Shown here: piece by piece, positions 9,301-18,861 of the stretch
Layout: every line of letters begins with the position of its first letter
How positions within the stretch are numbered: the first letter of the stretch is position 1
From: SAR116 cluster bacterium AG-390-L20
GTDB taxonomy: Bacteria; Pseudomonadota; Alphaproteobacteria; Puniceispirillales; Marisalimonadaceae
Assembly: GCA_003278095.1 (NCBI GenBank)
Contig: QCHB01000010.1
Coordinates: 1-64,000 of the forward strand
Reading direction: 5' to 3'
DNA length: 64,000 nucleotides
Program-made: the position numbers and the translations under genes
Notes under the pieces: model-generated
The model's database searches: none
What the model was told of the DNA's origin: nothing
The model's input: the letters and a program-made list of their open reading frames with translations, nothing else

Positions 9301-9381
9301 TAGTTAAATCACTTTAAAATTATTATTTCAATATATTAGATAAATTATTTAACAGTTCAAATTTTTAATAGATTAATTTTA

Positions 9382-9410
9382 TTGAATTTAATAATGTTTA
9401 AATTTATAGG
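9382..9410 (+). promoter_or_regulatory. Candidate sigma-70 promoter for the aldolase-efp operon
   Basis: TTGAAT (9382-9387) and TATAGG (9405-9410) are separated by 17 bases, about 50 bases before the aldolase start. In DNA this AT-rich such matches arise by chance, so the call is tentative. Confidence 0.35.
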
Positions 9411-9461
9411 TAGTTACAATTAATAAAAAACATTATCACTAACTTTTAAAGGGTTTCAAAA

Positions 9462-10388
9462 ATGAAAATGACTGGAATTATAAAAAAAATATTGAATAAT
9501 TATGAAAGTGATAATCCAGGGGTTAAAGCGAATTTAGCAAATATTTTAATGTCTGGTAAATTAGCTGGTACTGGTAAATTAGTTATTCTTCCAGTTGATC
9601 AAGGTTTCGAACATGGTCCAGCAAGATCTTTTGCAAAAAACTCTCTAGGTTATGATCCTCATTATCATTTTAAGTTAGCAATAAACGCTGGTTTGTCTGC
9701 TTTTGCAGCCCCTTTAGGAATGTTAGAAGCCGGTGCTGACACTTTTGCCGGTCAAATTCCTCTAATCATGAAAGTAAATAGTTCTAATTCCTTATCAAGA
9801 GAGAAAGGGGCTCCTACCCAAGCTATAACAGGTTCAGTTAGCGAAGCAATTAGGCTTGGATGTTCTGCTGTGGGATTTACTATTTATCCAGGATCTGACG
9901 CGGCTTTAGATATGATAACAGAAATTCAAGAAATTGCACTTGAAGCTAAGGATGCAGGTCTTGCTGTGGTAGTTTGGAGCTATCCACGGGGAGGAGATAT
10001 AAGTAAAGAAGGAGAAACGGCAATAGATATTGTTTCTTACGCAGCTCACATAGCCGCATTAGTGGGAGCCCATATAATTAAAGTAAAGCCTCCAACATCT
10101 TTTATTGAACTAAGTGAAGCCAAAAAAGTTTATATGTCAGAGAATATTTCAATTGATACTTTAACTGACCGTATAAAACATGTTGTGCAATCATGCTTTA
10201 ATGGGAGAAGGTTAGTAGTTTTTTCAGGTGGAAACTCAAGAGATAATGATAGCCTTTTGAAAGAGGTGAAGGAACTATATTTAGGAGGAGCAAGCGGATC
10301 AATAATTGGTAGGAATTCTTTTCAACGGCCATATGATGAAGCCTTAGATTTGTTAAACCAAATTACAAATATATACAGAGGAAAGTAA
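9462..10388 (+). CDS. fbaB: Class I fructose-bisphosphate aldolase (DhnA/FbaB type)
   Basis: This enzyme cleaves or forms fructose 1,6-bisphosphate in glycolysis and gluconeogenesis. The 308-residue sequence has the DhnA-family opening LVILPVDQGFEHGP near residue 42 and WSYPRGGDISKEGE. The segment AHIIKVKPP contains the likely Schiff-base lysine. A C-terminal phosphate-binding loop (VVFSGGNSRD … GGASGSIIGRNSFQRP) follows. An AAAGGG ribosome site precedes the ATG. It is followed one base later by efp. No pgk or class II aldolase is nearby. Confidence 0.93.
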   Translation: MKMTGIIKKILNNYESDNPGVKANLANILMSGKLAGTGKLVILPVDQGFEHGPARSFAKNSLGYDPHYHFKLAINAGLSAFAAPLGMLEAGADTFAGQIPLIMKVNSSNSLSREKGAPTQAITGSVSEAIRLGCSAVGFTIYPGSDAALDMITEIQEIALEAKDAGLAVVVWSYPRGGDISKEGETAIDIVSYAAHIAALVGAHIIKVKPPTSFIELSEAKKVYMSENISIDTLTDRIKHVVQSCFNGRRLVVFSGGNSRDNDSLLKEVKELYLGGASGSIIGRNSFQRPYDEALDLLNQITNIYRGK

Positions 10389-10389
10389 T

Positions 10390-10956
10390 TTGAAAGTTAA
10401 TGGAAACACAATAAAACCAGGTAATGTTATAGAACATAAAAATGGATTGTGGGTGGCAACCAAAACAAGCCATGTAAAGCCAGGTAAAGGCGGAGCATTT
10501 GCACAAATTGAGCTAAGAAACTTAAAGGATGGATCAAAACTTAATGAACGCTTTAGGTCCTCTGAAAATGTGGAAAAAGTCATCTTAGACGAGACACCAC
10601 ATATATTTTTATATCAAGAAAATAATAATCTTATATTTATGAACAATCAAACATTCGAGCAAATTACTATAAATATTGATATGATAGGAGACCAAGCAGC
10701 TTTTTTACAAGATGGAATGAATGTTATTATAAATTTATATAATGAAAAACCTGTGTCCGTTATTATGCCTGATAATTGTGTTGAAGAAATAATTGAAGCT
10801 GATGCTGTTATAAAAGGGCAAACAGTTTCCTCATCTTTTAAACCAGCTATTTTAAAGAATGGGATCAAAGTAATGGTACCTGGTCATATTGAAGTTGGAA
10901 GTAAAATAGTAGTTAGACCTTCAGACGGTACTTACGTAGAAAAAGCTAAAACTTAG
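10390..10956 (+). CDS. efp: Elongation factor P
   Basis: EF-P binds between the P and E sites of the ribosome and rescues stalling at consecutive prolines. The 188-residue protein has the three OB-like domains and the conserved loop KPGKGGAF. K33 is at the position that is lysylated in E. coli (K34). The frame opens with TTG one base after the aldolase stop; no in-frame ATG is available, so translation is probably coupled. Whether the modification enzymes EpmA/EpmB exist cannot be judged here. Confidence 0.96.
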   Translation: MKVNGNTIKPGNVIEHKNGLWVATKTSHVKPGKGGAFAQIELRNLKDGSKLNERFRSSENVEKVILDETPHIFLYQENNNLIFMNNQTFEQITINIDMIGDQAAFLQDGMNVIINLYNEKPVSVIMPDNCVEEIIEADAVIKGQTVSSSFKPAILKNGIKVMVPGHIEVGSKIVVRPSDGTYVEKAKT

Positions 10957-10994
10957 CAATAGTATATATATCAAATATCTAATTTGGAGTGAGA

Positions 10995-11792
10995 ATGAGT
11001 AATAAGTCACCACTTTTAAATATTATTTTCCAATCTTTAAATAAAGTAACAAGAAATGTGCTTAGAGATTTTGGAGAAATTGAAAATTTGCAAGTTTCTC
11101 CAAACTCTATTGATAATTTCGTATCAAGAACTGAGAACAAAGTTTATTCTACACTAATGGAGGATTTAACTAAATCTAGGCCAACGTGGGGAATGAAATT
11201 AAATTCTATTGAAGAAAGTATTGAAGATAAATATTATTGGATAGTTGATACGTTAAACGGACGATTTAACTTTTCTCATGCATTGCCGTATTTTTCTATT
11301 TCAATTTCAGTAGAATATAACAATGAAATTTTATCTACTGTTATTCTAGATCCATTAAGAGACGAATTATTTTTTGCAGAAAAAGGTAAGGGATCCTATC
11401 TAAATGATAGGAGAATACGAGTCTCTCGAAGAAGTTCAATAGGCTCATGTGTGTTTTCAATATATGACGATAGTCAAACAACAAACAACAAAATAACTGA
11501 AATCTTTGAACCGATATATGCTCTAGCGTCTAAGTACTCGTCAGTTACACGTGAATTTGGATCCTCAGCTTTAAATTTTGCATGGCTAGCTTCTGGAAAA
11601 ATTGATTGTTTATTTACTAATAATTTAAACAAGAATCAAGTTGCGTGTGGAGAACTTTTAATAAAAGAAGCTGGAGGATACTTAACTAACTTAAAATATA
11701 TTAATGCTTACAGAAGTTATGGTGATTTGTTAATTGGTGCAAACCCAACCTTACATAAAGAGCTTCTTAAAAAGATTAATAATAAATTTTAA
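10995..11792 (+). CDS. Inositol monophosphatase-like protein (SuhB family), catalytic residues substituted
   Basis: Length (265 residues), order and motifs fit the IMPase/SuhB family: DELFFAEKGKGSYLND, GSSALNFAWLASGKID and CGELLIKEAGG are all clear. However, the metal-binding motif D-P-L-D-G-T reads DTLNGR, the W-D of the usual W-D-x-A-A-G reads N-Q, and the E-E-S-G motif is missing. Only one of the usual catalytic acids (in WIVD) is recognisable, so phosphatase activity is doubtful. A structural or RNA-polymerase-associated role, as reported for SuhB, is possible. The start is taken at the ATG with TTGGAG seven bases upstream, rather than an earlier GTG. Confidence 0.8.
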   Translation: MSNKSPLLNIIFQSLNKVTRNVLRDFGEIENLQVSPNSIDNFVSRTENKVYSTLMEDLTKSRPTWGMKLNSIEESIEDKYYWIVDTLNGRFNFSHALPYFSISISVEYNNEILSTVILDPLRDELFFAEKGKGSYLNDRRIRVSRRSSIGSCVFSIYDDSQTTNNKITEIFEPIYALASKYSSVTREFGSSALNFAWLASGKIDCLFTNNLNKNQVACGELLIKEAGGYLTNLKYINAYRSYGDLLIGANPTLHKELLKKINNKF

Positions 11793-11839
11793 CAAATGAA
11801 ATTTATAATTTTGTGTCATACAAAAGTCATGTTTTAATG

Positions 11840-11857
11840 ATTTTATTTAAATAAAAT
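11840..11857. promoter_or_regulatory. 18-base perfect palindrome before the MotA-like gene
   Basis: ATTTTATTTAAATAAAAT is its own reverse complement and ends 11 bases before the likely ATG. As RNA it would form a 7-bp A/U stem with a UUAA loop. It could be a weak processing or operator site, or chance in AT-rich DNA. Confidence 0.3.
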
Positions 11858-11868
11858 TGAGGATAAAA

Positions 11869-12921
11869 ATGACAGATCCAAATAAATATGCTTTTAGAAT
11901 GCTGCTTTTGTTAGTTATTGTAATTATTTTAATTTCATTTTTATTTGTTCCTTTAAAACAAGCTTTTGAAGGCAACACTGCCCTTAATAGTGTGATTATT
12001 AGTACTTTTATTTTAGGTACTATCTTTTCATTCCGGCAAACCTTTCGTTTGAGCAAAGAGGCTAAATGGCTGAGATTTATTAAAAGAAAAGATAGTTTAA
12101 TGCCTGCTAATGTTGTTCTTAAAATAAAGCCAACACTTCTTGCACCTGTAGCAGCTGTCCTTACTGAAAACAGGAAAGATAACCCCTCATTATCTGCAAA
12201 TTCATTAGGAACTATTCTGGACGGAGTTTCATCAAGATTAGATGAAAGTAGAGAAATTTTGAGATATATGATTGGACTTCTTGTCTTCCTAGGTCTGCTA
12301 GGAACATTTTGGGGTTTGCTTCAAACAATTTCATCTGTTTCTGGAGTTATCAATACAATTGATTTTAATATTGGTAACAATCCTAACGATGGTAACTCAT
12401 TATTTATGGATATTCAAAAAGGACTAAGTGCTCCTCTTAATGGAATGTCTACAGCATTTTCTTCGTCCTTATTTGGTCTTGCTGGCTCACTTATTTTGGG
12501 ATTTTTAGATCTTCAAGTTGGTCAGGCAAGTAATCGTTTCTTTAATGAACTAGAAGATTGGTTGTCTCAAATGGCTATTTTTACTGCAAGTGAAGGAGGA
12601 AGCACTGGCTTAAGTGAGGCAGCTGTAGAAAATTTAGCAATTGTATCCAAGCGTGCTAACCAAAATGAGAATGAAAGAGTAAGGATAACTGAAAATATAA
12701 ACGAATTAACAATTGTTTTAAATCGACTAGTTGAAAAACTTGATGAAGATAGAAGTGTAAAAGATCATTTAATTACTATTTCATCAATTCTTAAAAATTT
12801 AAGTGAACAAAATACTAATAGTATTTCAGAATTTCAATCTAATTTAACTTTAGAGTTAAGAGCCATTTCAAAACAATTATCAGAAATGGAAAAATCATAT
12901 AACAAGCTGAATAATAAATGA
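11869..12921 (+). CDS. MotA/TolQ/ExbB-like membrane protein (non-flagellar stator component)
   Basis: The protein has two N-terminal membrane segments (about residues 8-28 and 35-55) and a second pair near 140-165 and 200-225. The segments LLVFLGLLGTFWGLLQTI and AFSSSLFGLAGSLILGFLDL are typical of MotA/TolQ/ExbB channels. A charged coiled-coil tail follows (about 260-350). With the next gene it forms a MotA/MotB-type pair found downstream of efp in several alphaproteobacteria; no flagellar genes are near. The start is taken at ATG 11869, which has GAGG 6 bases upstream; an in-frame TTG lies 12 bases earlier. Its job, perhaps powering an envelope process, is unproven. Confidence 0.75.
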   Translation: MTDPNKYAFRMLLLLVIVIILISFLFVPLKQAFEGNTALNSVIISTFILGTIFSFRQTFRLSKEAKWLRFIKRKDSLMPANVVLKIKPTLLAPVAAVLTENRKDNPSLSANSLGTILDGVSSRLDESREILRYMIGLLVFLGLLGTFWGLLQTISSVSGVINTIDFNIGNNPNDGNSLFMDIQKGLSAPLNGMSTAFSSSLFGLAGSLILGFLDLQVGQASNRFFNELEDWLSQMAIFTASEGGSTGLSEAAVENLAIVSKRANQNENERVRITENINELTIVLNRLVEKLDEDRSVKDHLITISSILKNLSEQNTNSISEFQSNLTLELRAISKQLSEMEKSYNKLNNK

Positions 12922-12953
12922 AAACATTTAAAGATTTGAAGAATTAATTTGTA

Positions 12954-14099
12954 ATGTTAAATAAAGTTAGAAGAAGACAGGTAGATTATACATGGCCAGG
13001 CTTTGTAGACGCGTTGGCTAGTTTATTGATGGTAATTATTTTTGTCTTAATGATATTTGTTTTATCGCAATTTTTTCTTTCACAAAAAATGACTGGTCAA
13101 GATGAAGCCTTAGTTGAGCTAAGGAATAATTTAGTAGAGTTAGGTGAAATGCTCTCTCTAGAAAGGCAAACAACAACAGAATTAACAACACAACTATCTT
13201 TGTTGGAAACTAAGATAGTGGAAGTTAAAAAAAACTTAAGATACGAAAAAGAGCTTGTGACTCAATTTAAAGAAGAGCTAGCTGGTCAAAGCAACGTTCT
13301 AAGCCTAAATCAGAGTGAAATTGAAGACTTAAAAGAAAAACTAAAAATAAAGATGCAAGATGCACTTCTTTTAAAGAATAATCTTGAACAGTTAGAAAAA
13401 AGAATAAATAAAAAAGATACAGATATAAATGAAAAGAATGAAACTATTAATGCAAACAAAAAAGAAATAAATGAATTAATATCTGCGTCTCTTAAATTAC
13501 GAAATAAATTATCTCAATTACAAACTCTTTTATCAGCCTACAAGGCAAAAGATAAAAGAGAAAAAGTTAAAACAATTAATATAGGTAAAGAAATGAATTC
13601 TGCTCTTGCTAGAAGAGTAGAAGAACTCCAAAAATTCAAATCAGATTTTTTTGGTAGAGTAAGAGAACTTATTAAAGGACGTAAAGAGATAAGAATAGTA
13701 GGAGATAGATTTGTTTTTCAATCAGAAGTTCTCTTTAAAGTTGGTTCAGAAGAATTAGGAGTTAAAGGACAAGAAGAAATGGCTAAGCTTGCAATAACTT
13801 TAATGGATATAGAAAAATCATTACCTACTGATATTGATTGGATACTCCAAATCGATGGACACACAGATAATTTACCAGTTAAGAAAGGGCAGAATTATCT
13901 AGATAATTGGGAGCTATCAACAAAAAGAGCTTTATCTGTTCTAAGATTTTTAATAAAGCAAGGTATTAAACCTGATAGATTGTCTGCCTCAGGCTATGGA
14001 AGTTTTCAGCCAATTGACAAAAAAAATACTAATATTGCGAGAGCAAAAAATAGACGGATTGAAATGAAAATAACACAGAGCACAAAAACTAATCAATAA
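12954..14099 (+). CDS. OmpA/MotB-like peptidoglycan-binding protein
   Basis: One membrane helix near residues 20-45 follows a MotB-like lead-in (VDYTWPGFVDALASLLMV). A long coiled coil spans about residues 55-225 and an OmpA-type peptidoglycan-binding domain the rest. That domain has IDGHTDNLPVKKG, WELSTKRALSVLRFL and ARAKNRRIEMKI. The aspartate in the membrane helix entry could carry protons as in MotB. With the upstream MotA-like protein it probably makes a stator-like channel anchored to the cell wall. It is 381 residues and lies 32 bases after its partner. Confidence 0.8.
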   Translation: MLNKVRRRQVDYTWPGFVDALASLLMVIIFVLMIFVLSQFFLSQKMTGQDEALVELRNNLVELGEMLSLERQTTTELTTQLSLLETKIVEVKKNLRYEKELVTQFKEELAGQSNVLSLNQSEIEDLKEKLKIKMQDALLLKNNLEQLEKRINKKDTDINEKNETINANKKEINELISASLKLRNKLSQLQTLLSAYKAKDKREKVKTINIGKEMNSALARRVEELQKFKSDFFGRVRELIKGRKEIRIVGDRFVFQSEVLFKVGSEELGVKGQEEMAKLAITLMDIEKSLPTDIDWILQIDGHTDNLPVKKGQNYLDNWELSTKRALSVLRFLIKQGIKPDRLSASGYGSFQPIDKKNTNIARAKNRRIEMKITQSTKTNQ

Positions 14100-14107
14100 G
14101 AGAAATA

Positions 14108-14404
14108 ATGATAGAAAAACTAGTTAATAAATTTAAAGCAAATTCAATACGGCATTTATTTATAATTTTTATTATATTTGCCATAAGTGGATCAGGTTCT
14201 TTACTTATATCCTCTCCAATTTTAATTGCACTTGGTTTAGATAAATTAATTACTTTTTATCCCTTATATATTTTTGTAAGAGTGATTTTAATTATTCCCA
14301 TTTATCAATTTATATTAATTATAATAGCCTCACTTTTTGGGGAGTTTGATTATTTCTGGAAATTCGAGAAAAAATTTCTTCAACGGCTTAGAATTATAAA
14401 ATAA
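14108..14404 (+). CDS. Small membrane protein (DUF6787-like)
   Basis: This 98-residue protein has two strongly hydrophobic segments (about residues 18-45 and 52-80), then a basic C-terminal tail containing FGEFDYFWKFEKKFLQR. It resembles short alphaproteobacterial membrane proteins annotated DUF6787; I recognise the pattern rather than a function. It begins 8 bases after the OmpA-like gene, so it may belong to the stator-like operon. Confidence 0.6.
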   Translation: MIEKLVNKFKANSIRHLFIIFIIFAISGSGSLLISSPILIALGLDKLITFYPLYIFVRVILIIPIYQFILIIIASLFGEFDYFWKFEKKFLQRLRIIK

Positions 14405-14473
14405 TTCAAATAACTTGTAATTATTAAAATTTAATTGTAGATATTTATAAGTTAATGCTTTTAAGAGATTCAT

Positions 14474-14701
14474 ATGAAAAAAGATATTCACCCTGATTAT
14501 CACGAAATTACTATCATTATGACTGATGGAACTGAATACAAGACTAAATCCACTATGGGAAAAGCTGGAGACACCCTTAAACTCGATATAGATCCAAAAT
14601 CGCATCCTGCTTGGACAGGTCAGCACAGAATATTGGATTCCGGTGGTCAGGTTGCTCGTTTTAATAAACGCTTTTCAGGCCTCGGAATTAAAACCGACTA
14701 A
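14474..14701 (+). CDS. rpmE: 50S ribosomal protein L31
   Basis: L31 sits at the ribosomal subunit bridge. The 75-residue sequence opens [20 protein letters not shown] and contains [12 protein letters not shown] and FNKRFSGLG, typical of alphaproteobacterial L31. It has no cysteines, so it is the zinc-independent form. An AAGAGA ribosome site lies ahead of the ATG. Its stop overlaps the stop of convergent glyS by a few bases (CTAA), leaving no room for a separate terminator. Confidence 0.95.
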   Translation: MKKDIHPDYHEITIIMTDGTEYKTKSTMGKAGDTLKLDIDPKSHPAWTGQHRILDSGGQVARFNKRFSGLGIKTD

Positions 14702-16791
14702 TTCTCTATATAATGAAAATTACTAAATTTTAATATTCTTTCTGTTAATTCCGTTAATAGTTTAATACGGTTCATTTTTATTTTCTTATCTTTATGATTT
14801 ACAATTATTTTTTCAAAAAATGAATGTATAATATGATGTAAATTGATAATTTCTTTCAAAATAATTCCTTGATGTTCTAGATCTGTTAAATATTTTTTTA
14901 AATTAATATCTAAATTCTTAGACTTATCATAAATTTCTTCTTCTTCAGAACTCTCAAAAAGATGAATATTAAGTTTGACGTTCGATATATCTAAGAGTTT
15001 ATTAGATTTGATTATATTGTTTAATCTTTTGAAATTGACTAAAAATGTGTTGAAATCATTACTATCTTTAATATCGTTAAGGCAGTTAACTCTTTCATAC
15101 AGAATCGGAAATACATAATTTTTAGACTCTTTTAAACTGATAACTGACTCAATGATATCATCTCTGAAATTTTGTTTTTTTAAAATAAATTTTACTTTAT
15201 CGATTATAAAATCAATCAAATCTAATTTAATTATTTTGGATGAGTTTTCATAAGACTTGAGTGCTTCAGTAAAAAGATCATTTATTGAAATATTTAATTT
15301 TAATTTCATTAAAATTTGAACTATGGAATAACCCGCCCTTCTAAGAGCAAATGGATCTTTTGAGCCACTCGGCTTTTTATTTATTATAAAAAAACCTGTT
15401 AAATTATCAATGTTATCTACCATAGAAAGCATGCAACCAAGTTTAGTTTTAGGCATATCATTTGAAATACCCTTTGGTTTGTATTGATCAAAGATTGCGT
15501 TTGAAATCTCATTTGGTTTTCCATTTAATTTAGTGTAATATCCTCCCATAATTCCCTGTAACTCTGGAAACTCTCCTACCATTTCTGAGACCAGATCAAA
15601 TTTTGATAAAATACAAGCTTCTCTAGCAAAAGAAACGTCTACTTTAAACAAACTAGAAAAATATTTAGAAACTGCTGATAATCTAATTGTTTTATCATGT
15701 AAAGAACCTAACCCTTCGTAAAATAAAACTTTTTTTAATTTCTCATTGAAATTTTCAATTTTAGTAGAAGTATCTGTCTTCCAGAAGAAATCAGCGTCAG
15801 ATAATCTAGCTTTTAATACCCTTTCATTACCCTCAATTATACTTTTATCTCTTTCTTTTTTAGGGATCGTATTTGAAACAAATAAGAATTTAGGCGCTAA
15901 ATTATTTTTTTCATCAACAATTGAAAAATATTTTTGATGAACTTTCATTGCAGTAGTTAAGACTTCTTTGGGCAAGTTCATAAATTGTTTATCGATAGTT
16001 CCAATTAAGACATTAGGAAATTCTACTAATCCTAAAACTTCGTCTAACAAGTAGTCATCATCTAATAATTTTATATCTTTGTCTTTTAATAATAATTTTG
16101 TGTCGTTTATTATTTTGTTTTTTCTTTTTTTTCTATCTATTATAAGGTAATTATTTTCTAATAATCTTTCGTATTCATCTATATTTTCTACCTCTATTTT
16201 TTTATTTTCATTTCTATGTCCAAAAGTATGAGTAGAAAAATTTAAAAAATTATTTTTATCTATTGCAACCTTTCCTTTTATTGGTTGATCATTGAATAAC
16301 AACAAAATATTTCTGAGTGGTCTAGCCCATCTCAATTCAGAATAAGCCCATCTTTGACTTTTAGGCCAAACGAAATTATTTATAATTTCGTTAATAATCT
16401 CTGGCAAAACTTCAGAAGTATTTATTCCATCAATTTGGTTAAGATAAAAATAAAATTTTCCATTTTTTGTATCTTTAATAACAATATCATTTTCTTGAAT
16501 ATTATTTGATTTTATAAAACCATGAATAGCCTTTTCGTTTGATCCAAGTCTAGGGCCTCTTTTTTCAATTATTTGGTTTTTTTGTTTCAAATCTATATTT
16601 TTTATAATGACTGATAAATGTCTTGGACTGCAAAAGGTTAAAATTGGTCCATAACCTATATCCCTATTCATAAGTGACTTTTCAAATAGATTTGTTAACT
16701 GTTTTTCTGAGCCAGTTTGCATTCTAGCTGGTATTTCTTCAGAGAAAAGTTCTAAGAGCAGGTTACCTTTTTCACCTTTATTCTTAGACAT
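14698..16791 (-). CDS. glyS: Glycine-tRNA ligase beta subunit
   Basis: The beta subunit of the heterotetrameric glycyl-tRNA synthetase binds tRNA-Gly. The 697-residue protein opens with [14 protein letters not shown] and contains [18 protein letters not shown], the HD-type segment KFLFVSNT…[15 protein letters not shown] and [17 protein letters not shown]. The C-terminus is Asn/Lys/Ile-rich, as expected at this base composition, and has the usual length. It overlaps the glyQ stop by 8 bases. Confidence 0.96.
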   Translation of the reverse strand: MSKNKGEKGNLLLELFSEEIPARMQTGSEKQLTNLFEKSLMNRDIGYGPILTFCSPRHLSVIIKNIDLKQKNQIIEKRGPRLGSNEKAIHGFIKSNNIQENDIVIKDTKNGKFYFYLNQIDGINTSEVLPEIINEIINNFVWPKSQRWAYSELRWARPLRNILLLFNDQPIKGKVAIDKNNFLNFSTHTFGHRNENKKIEVENIDEYERLLENNYLIIDRKKRKNKIINDTKLLLKDKDIKLLDDDYLLDEVLGLVEFPNVLIGTIDKQFMNLPKEVLTTAMKVHQKYFSIVDEKNNLAPKFLFVSNTIPKKERDKSIIEGNERVLKARLSDADFFWKTDTSTKIENFNEKLKKVLFYEGLGSLHDKTIRLSAVSKYFSSLFKVDVSFAREACILSKFDLVSEMVGEFPELQGIMGGYYTKLNGKPNEISNAIFDQYKPKGISNDMPKTKLGCMLSMVDNIDNLTGFFIINKKPSGSKDPFALRRAGYSIVQILMKLKLNISINDLFTEALKSYENSSKIIKLDLIDFIIDKVKFILKKQNFRDDIIESVISLKESKNYVFPILYERVNCLNDIKDSNDFNTFLVNFKRLNNIIKSNKLLDISNVKLNIHLFESSEEEEIYDKSKNLDINLKKYLTDLEHQGIILKEIINLHHIIHSFFEKIIVNHKDKKIKMNRIKLLTELTERILKFSNFHYIEN

Positions 16792-17671
16792 TTGATTTAT
16801 CCATCCAAGCTAAACAACATGATCTTGACATATTTCTTACCCTTAAAATATAAGCTTGCCTTTCTGAAACAGAGATAACACCTCTTGCGTCCAATAAATT
16901 AAAAATATGGCTTGCTTTAATACACTGGTCATAAGCAGGAAGAGGTAAGGAGTTAATTTTATCTTCTAGTAAAAATGAACATTCTTTTTCAGCATCGTTG
17001 AAATGTTGTATTAAAACAGATGAATTTGACTTTTCAAAATTATAAATTGAAAATTCTTTTTCTTGTTGTAAAAAAATATCTCCATAAGTTTTTCCACCTT
17101 TGTTTTTATCTAATCCGTCCCAGTCTATGTGATAGACATTTTCAACTTTTTGAATAAACATTGCTAATCTTTCTAAACCATATGTAATTTCGCTAGCAAC
17201 GGGTTTTACTTCTATTCCTCCAACTTGTTGAAAATATGTAAATTGACTTATTTCCATACCATCGCACCAAATTTCCCAACCCAACCCTGAAGCACCTAAT
17301 GTTGGGCTTTCCCAGTCATCTTCAACAAATCTGATATCATGATTTTTAGAATTTAAACCAACAGCATTTAAACTTTCCAAGTAAAGGTTTTGTATATTAT
17401 CTGGAGATGGTTGAATAATAACTTGAAATTGATAATAATGTTGAAGTCTATTAGGATTTTCTCCATACCTTCCATCCGTTGGTCTACGACATGGTTGAAG
17501 ATAAGCCGCTTTCCAAATAGGATCTGGACCCAAAACTCTCAAAACTGTAGCAGGATGAAATGTACCTGCACCAACTTCAGTGTCATAAGGTTGTATTAAA
17601 ACACAACCTTGATCCATCCAATAATACTGCAGCTTCATAATAATATTTTGAAATGATTTATTTTTATCCAT
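16784..17671 (-). CDS. glyQ: Glycine-tRNA ligase alpha subunit
   Basis: The alpha subunit carries the class II catalytic core that activates glycine. The 295-residue sequence contains the near-invariant [34 protein letters not shown]-like and [20 protein letters not shown] segments, and ends in [20 protein letters not shown]. It is upstream of and overlapping glyS, forming the standard alphaproteobacterial pair. Confidence 0.97.
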   Translation of the reverse strand: MDKNKSFQNIIMKLQYYWMDQGCVLIQPYDTEVGAGTFHPATVLRVLGPDPIWKAAYLQPCRRPTDGRYGENPNRLQHYYQFQVIIQPSPDNIQNLYLESLNAVGLNSKNHDIRFVEDDWESPTLGASGLGWEIWCDGMEISQFTYFQQVGGIEVKPVASEITYGLERLAMFIQKVENVYHIDWDGLDKNKGGKTYGDIFLQQEKEFSIYNFEKSNSSVLIQHFNDAEKECSFLLEDKINSLPLPAYDQCIKASHIFNLLDARGVISVSERQAYILRVRNMSRSCCLAWMDKSNV

Positions 17672-17747
17672 TGAAAAGCTTTTGACCTAATTATAATTAT
17701 TTTATTCTATATTTGAATACTCATAAATAATTCAGATGATATCAAAA

Positions 17748-17966
17748 TTAAACTTTTGAACATTCTTTATTGTTGCAGCGGTCACCTGTGCTCCATAAAC
17801 CACACTTATCACATTTAAATGCGTCAATACCTTTTTTATTGGCATCTGATTTATTTTCATTTTTATTTCTAAAGTTAAGTTTTCTTTTTTCTATTATTTT
17901 AAAAATATACCATACTGAAACAAGAATAATTAATAGCCAAAAAATTTTACCTACAGAAAGCATCAT
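17748..17966 (-). CDS. Small membrane protein with four-cysteine tail
   Basis: One N-terminal membrane helix (IFWLLIILVSVWYIFKII) is followed by a basic, Asn-rich linker. A C-terminal segment reads CDKCGLWSTGDRCNNKEC, four cysteines in C-x2-C-x8-C-x4-C spacing, suggesting a small zinc ribbon on the cytoplasmic face. The start is placed at the ATG two bases after the S49 peptidase stop rather than 39 bases upstream inside that gene. Function is unknown. Similar small proteins beside sppA and glyQ occur in other alphaproteobacteria; this is from memory. Confidence 0.65.
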   Translation of the reverse strand: MMLSVGKIFWLLIILVSVWYIFKIIEKRKLNFRNKNENKSDANKKGIDAFKCDKCGLWSTGDRCNNKECSKV

Positions 17967-17967
17967 T

Positions 17968-18777
17968 TTACAATCCAAACTTATTAAAAGCACTTCTTTC
18001 TTCAACTTTATTAATCAATATATCTAGTGCTCCAGACAATAAATTTCCAAAACCAAAAAGCTTTTTCTTTGGTGCAAACTCTTTTATTTTTAGATTTTCT
18101 CCAAACCTATCTTTTAAAACTGCTTTCATTTCACCAAAAGAATCTATTAATCCAAGTTCTAAACTTTTTTCGCCTGACCAAAAAGCTCCAGTAAAAATTT
18201 CTTTATTTTCATTTGTAATTTTACTACCTCGTCTTGACTTGACAAATGAAATAAACTGATTATGCAATTCTTTTTGGATTCCTTTTAATCTTTTAACATC
18301 GTCTTTATTTTCAGGTAAAAATGGATCTAAAATCGCTTTATTGTCTCCTGAAGTGTAAAGGCGACGCTCTACTCCAAGTTTTTGAATTGCTTTGTCAAAG
18401 CCAAATCCAGAAGATACAACACCTATTGAACCAATTATTGAAGCTTTGCTTGCAAAAATTTCGTCTGCTGAACATGCTAACCAATATCCACCTGATGCAG
18501 CTACATCTTCAACAAAGGCTATAACTGGAATACTTTTTTTCTCTGATAAACTTCTAATGCGTTTAGATATCATTTCAGATTGGACAGGGGATCCACCAGG
18601 AGAATTTATCTGCAATGCAACAGCTTTTAAATTTTTTACTGAAAAGGCATCTTCAATGTTTTTGTCGATTTCATTTAAATTCAATCCTTTTCTTCTACCC
18701 ATATTAGGTGCAATAATTCCATTAAGTGGAATTACCGAAACATTTTGAGACTTTCTAAAAATAGAAAGGAGACCCAT
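17968..18777 (-). CDS. sppA: S49-family signal peptide peptidase-like protease (SppA/SohB)
   Basis: S49 proteases degrade cleaved signal peptides in the membrane plane using a Ser-Lys dyad. The 269-residue form has the short, single-domain architecture. The nucleophile is S95 in VAASGGYW, and K147 (YTSGDNKA) is 52 residues later, the same spacing as in Bacillus SppA. ALQINSPGGSPVQSEMI and ASIIGSIGVV are also present. No strong N-terminal membrane anchor is visible; only a short hydrophobic patch. It is followed closely by the small cysteine-rich membrane protein. Confidence 0.92.
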   Translation of the reverse strand: MGLLSIFRKSQNVSVIPLNGIIAPNMGRRKGLNLNEIDKNIEDAFSVKNLKAVALQINSPGGSPVQSEMISKRIRSLSEKKSIPVIAFVEDVAASGGYWLACSADEIFASKASIIGSIGVVSSGFGFDKAIQKLGVERRLYTSGDNKAILDPFLPENKDDVKRLKGIQKELHNQFISFVKSRRGSKITNENKEIFTGAFWSGEKSLELGLIDSFGEMKAVLKDRFGENLKIKEFAPKKKLFGFGNLLSGALDILINKVEERSAFNKFGL

Positions 18778-18861
18778 GGAGTACCTCTATCTGTTAAATT
18801 ATTATTTAATGTCAAAATTTTAAAGTACAACATTTATTTAATTTCTTAAATAAATTGTTTA

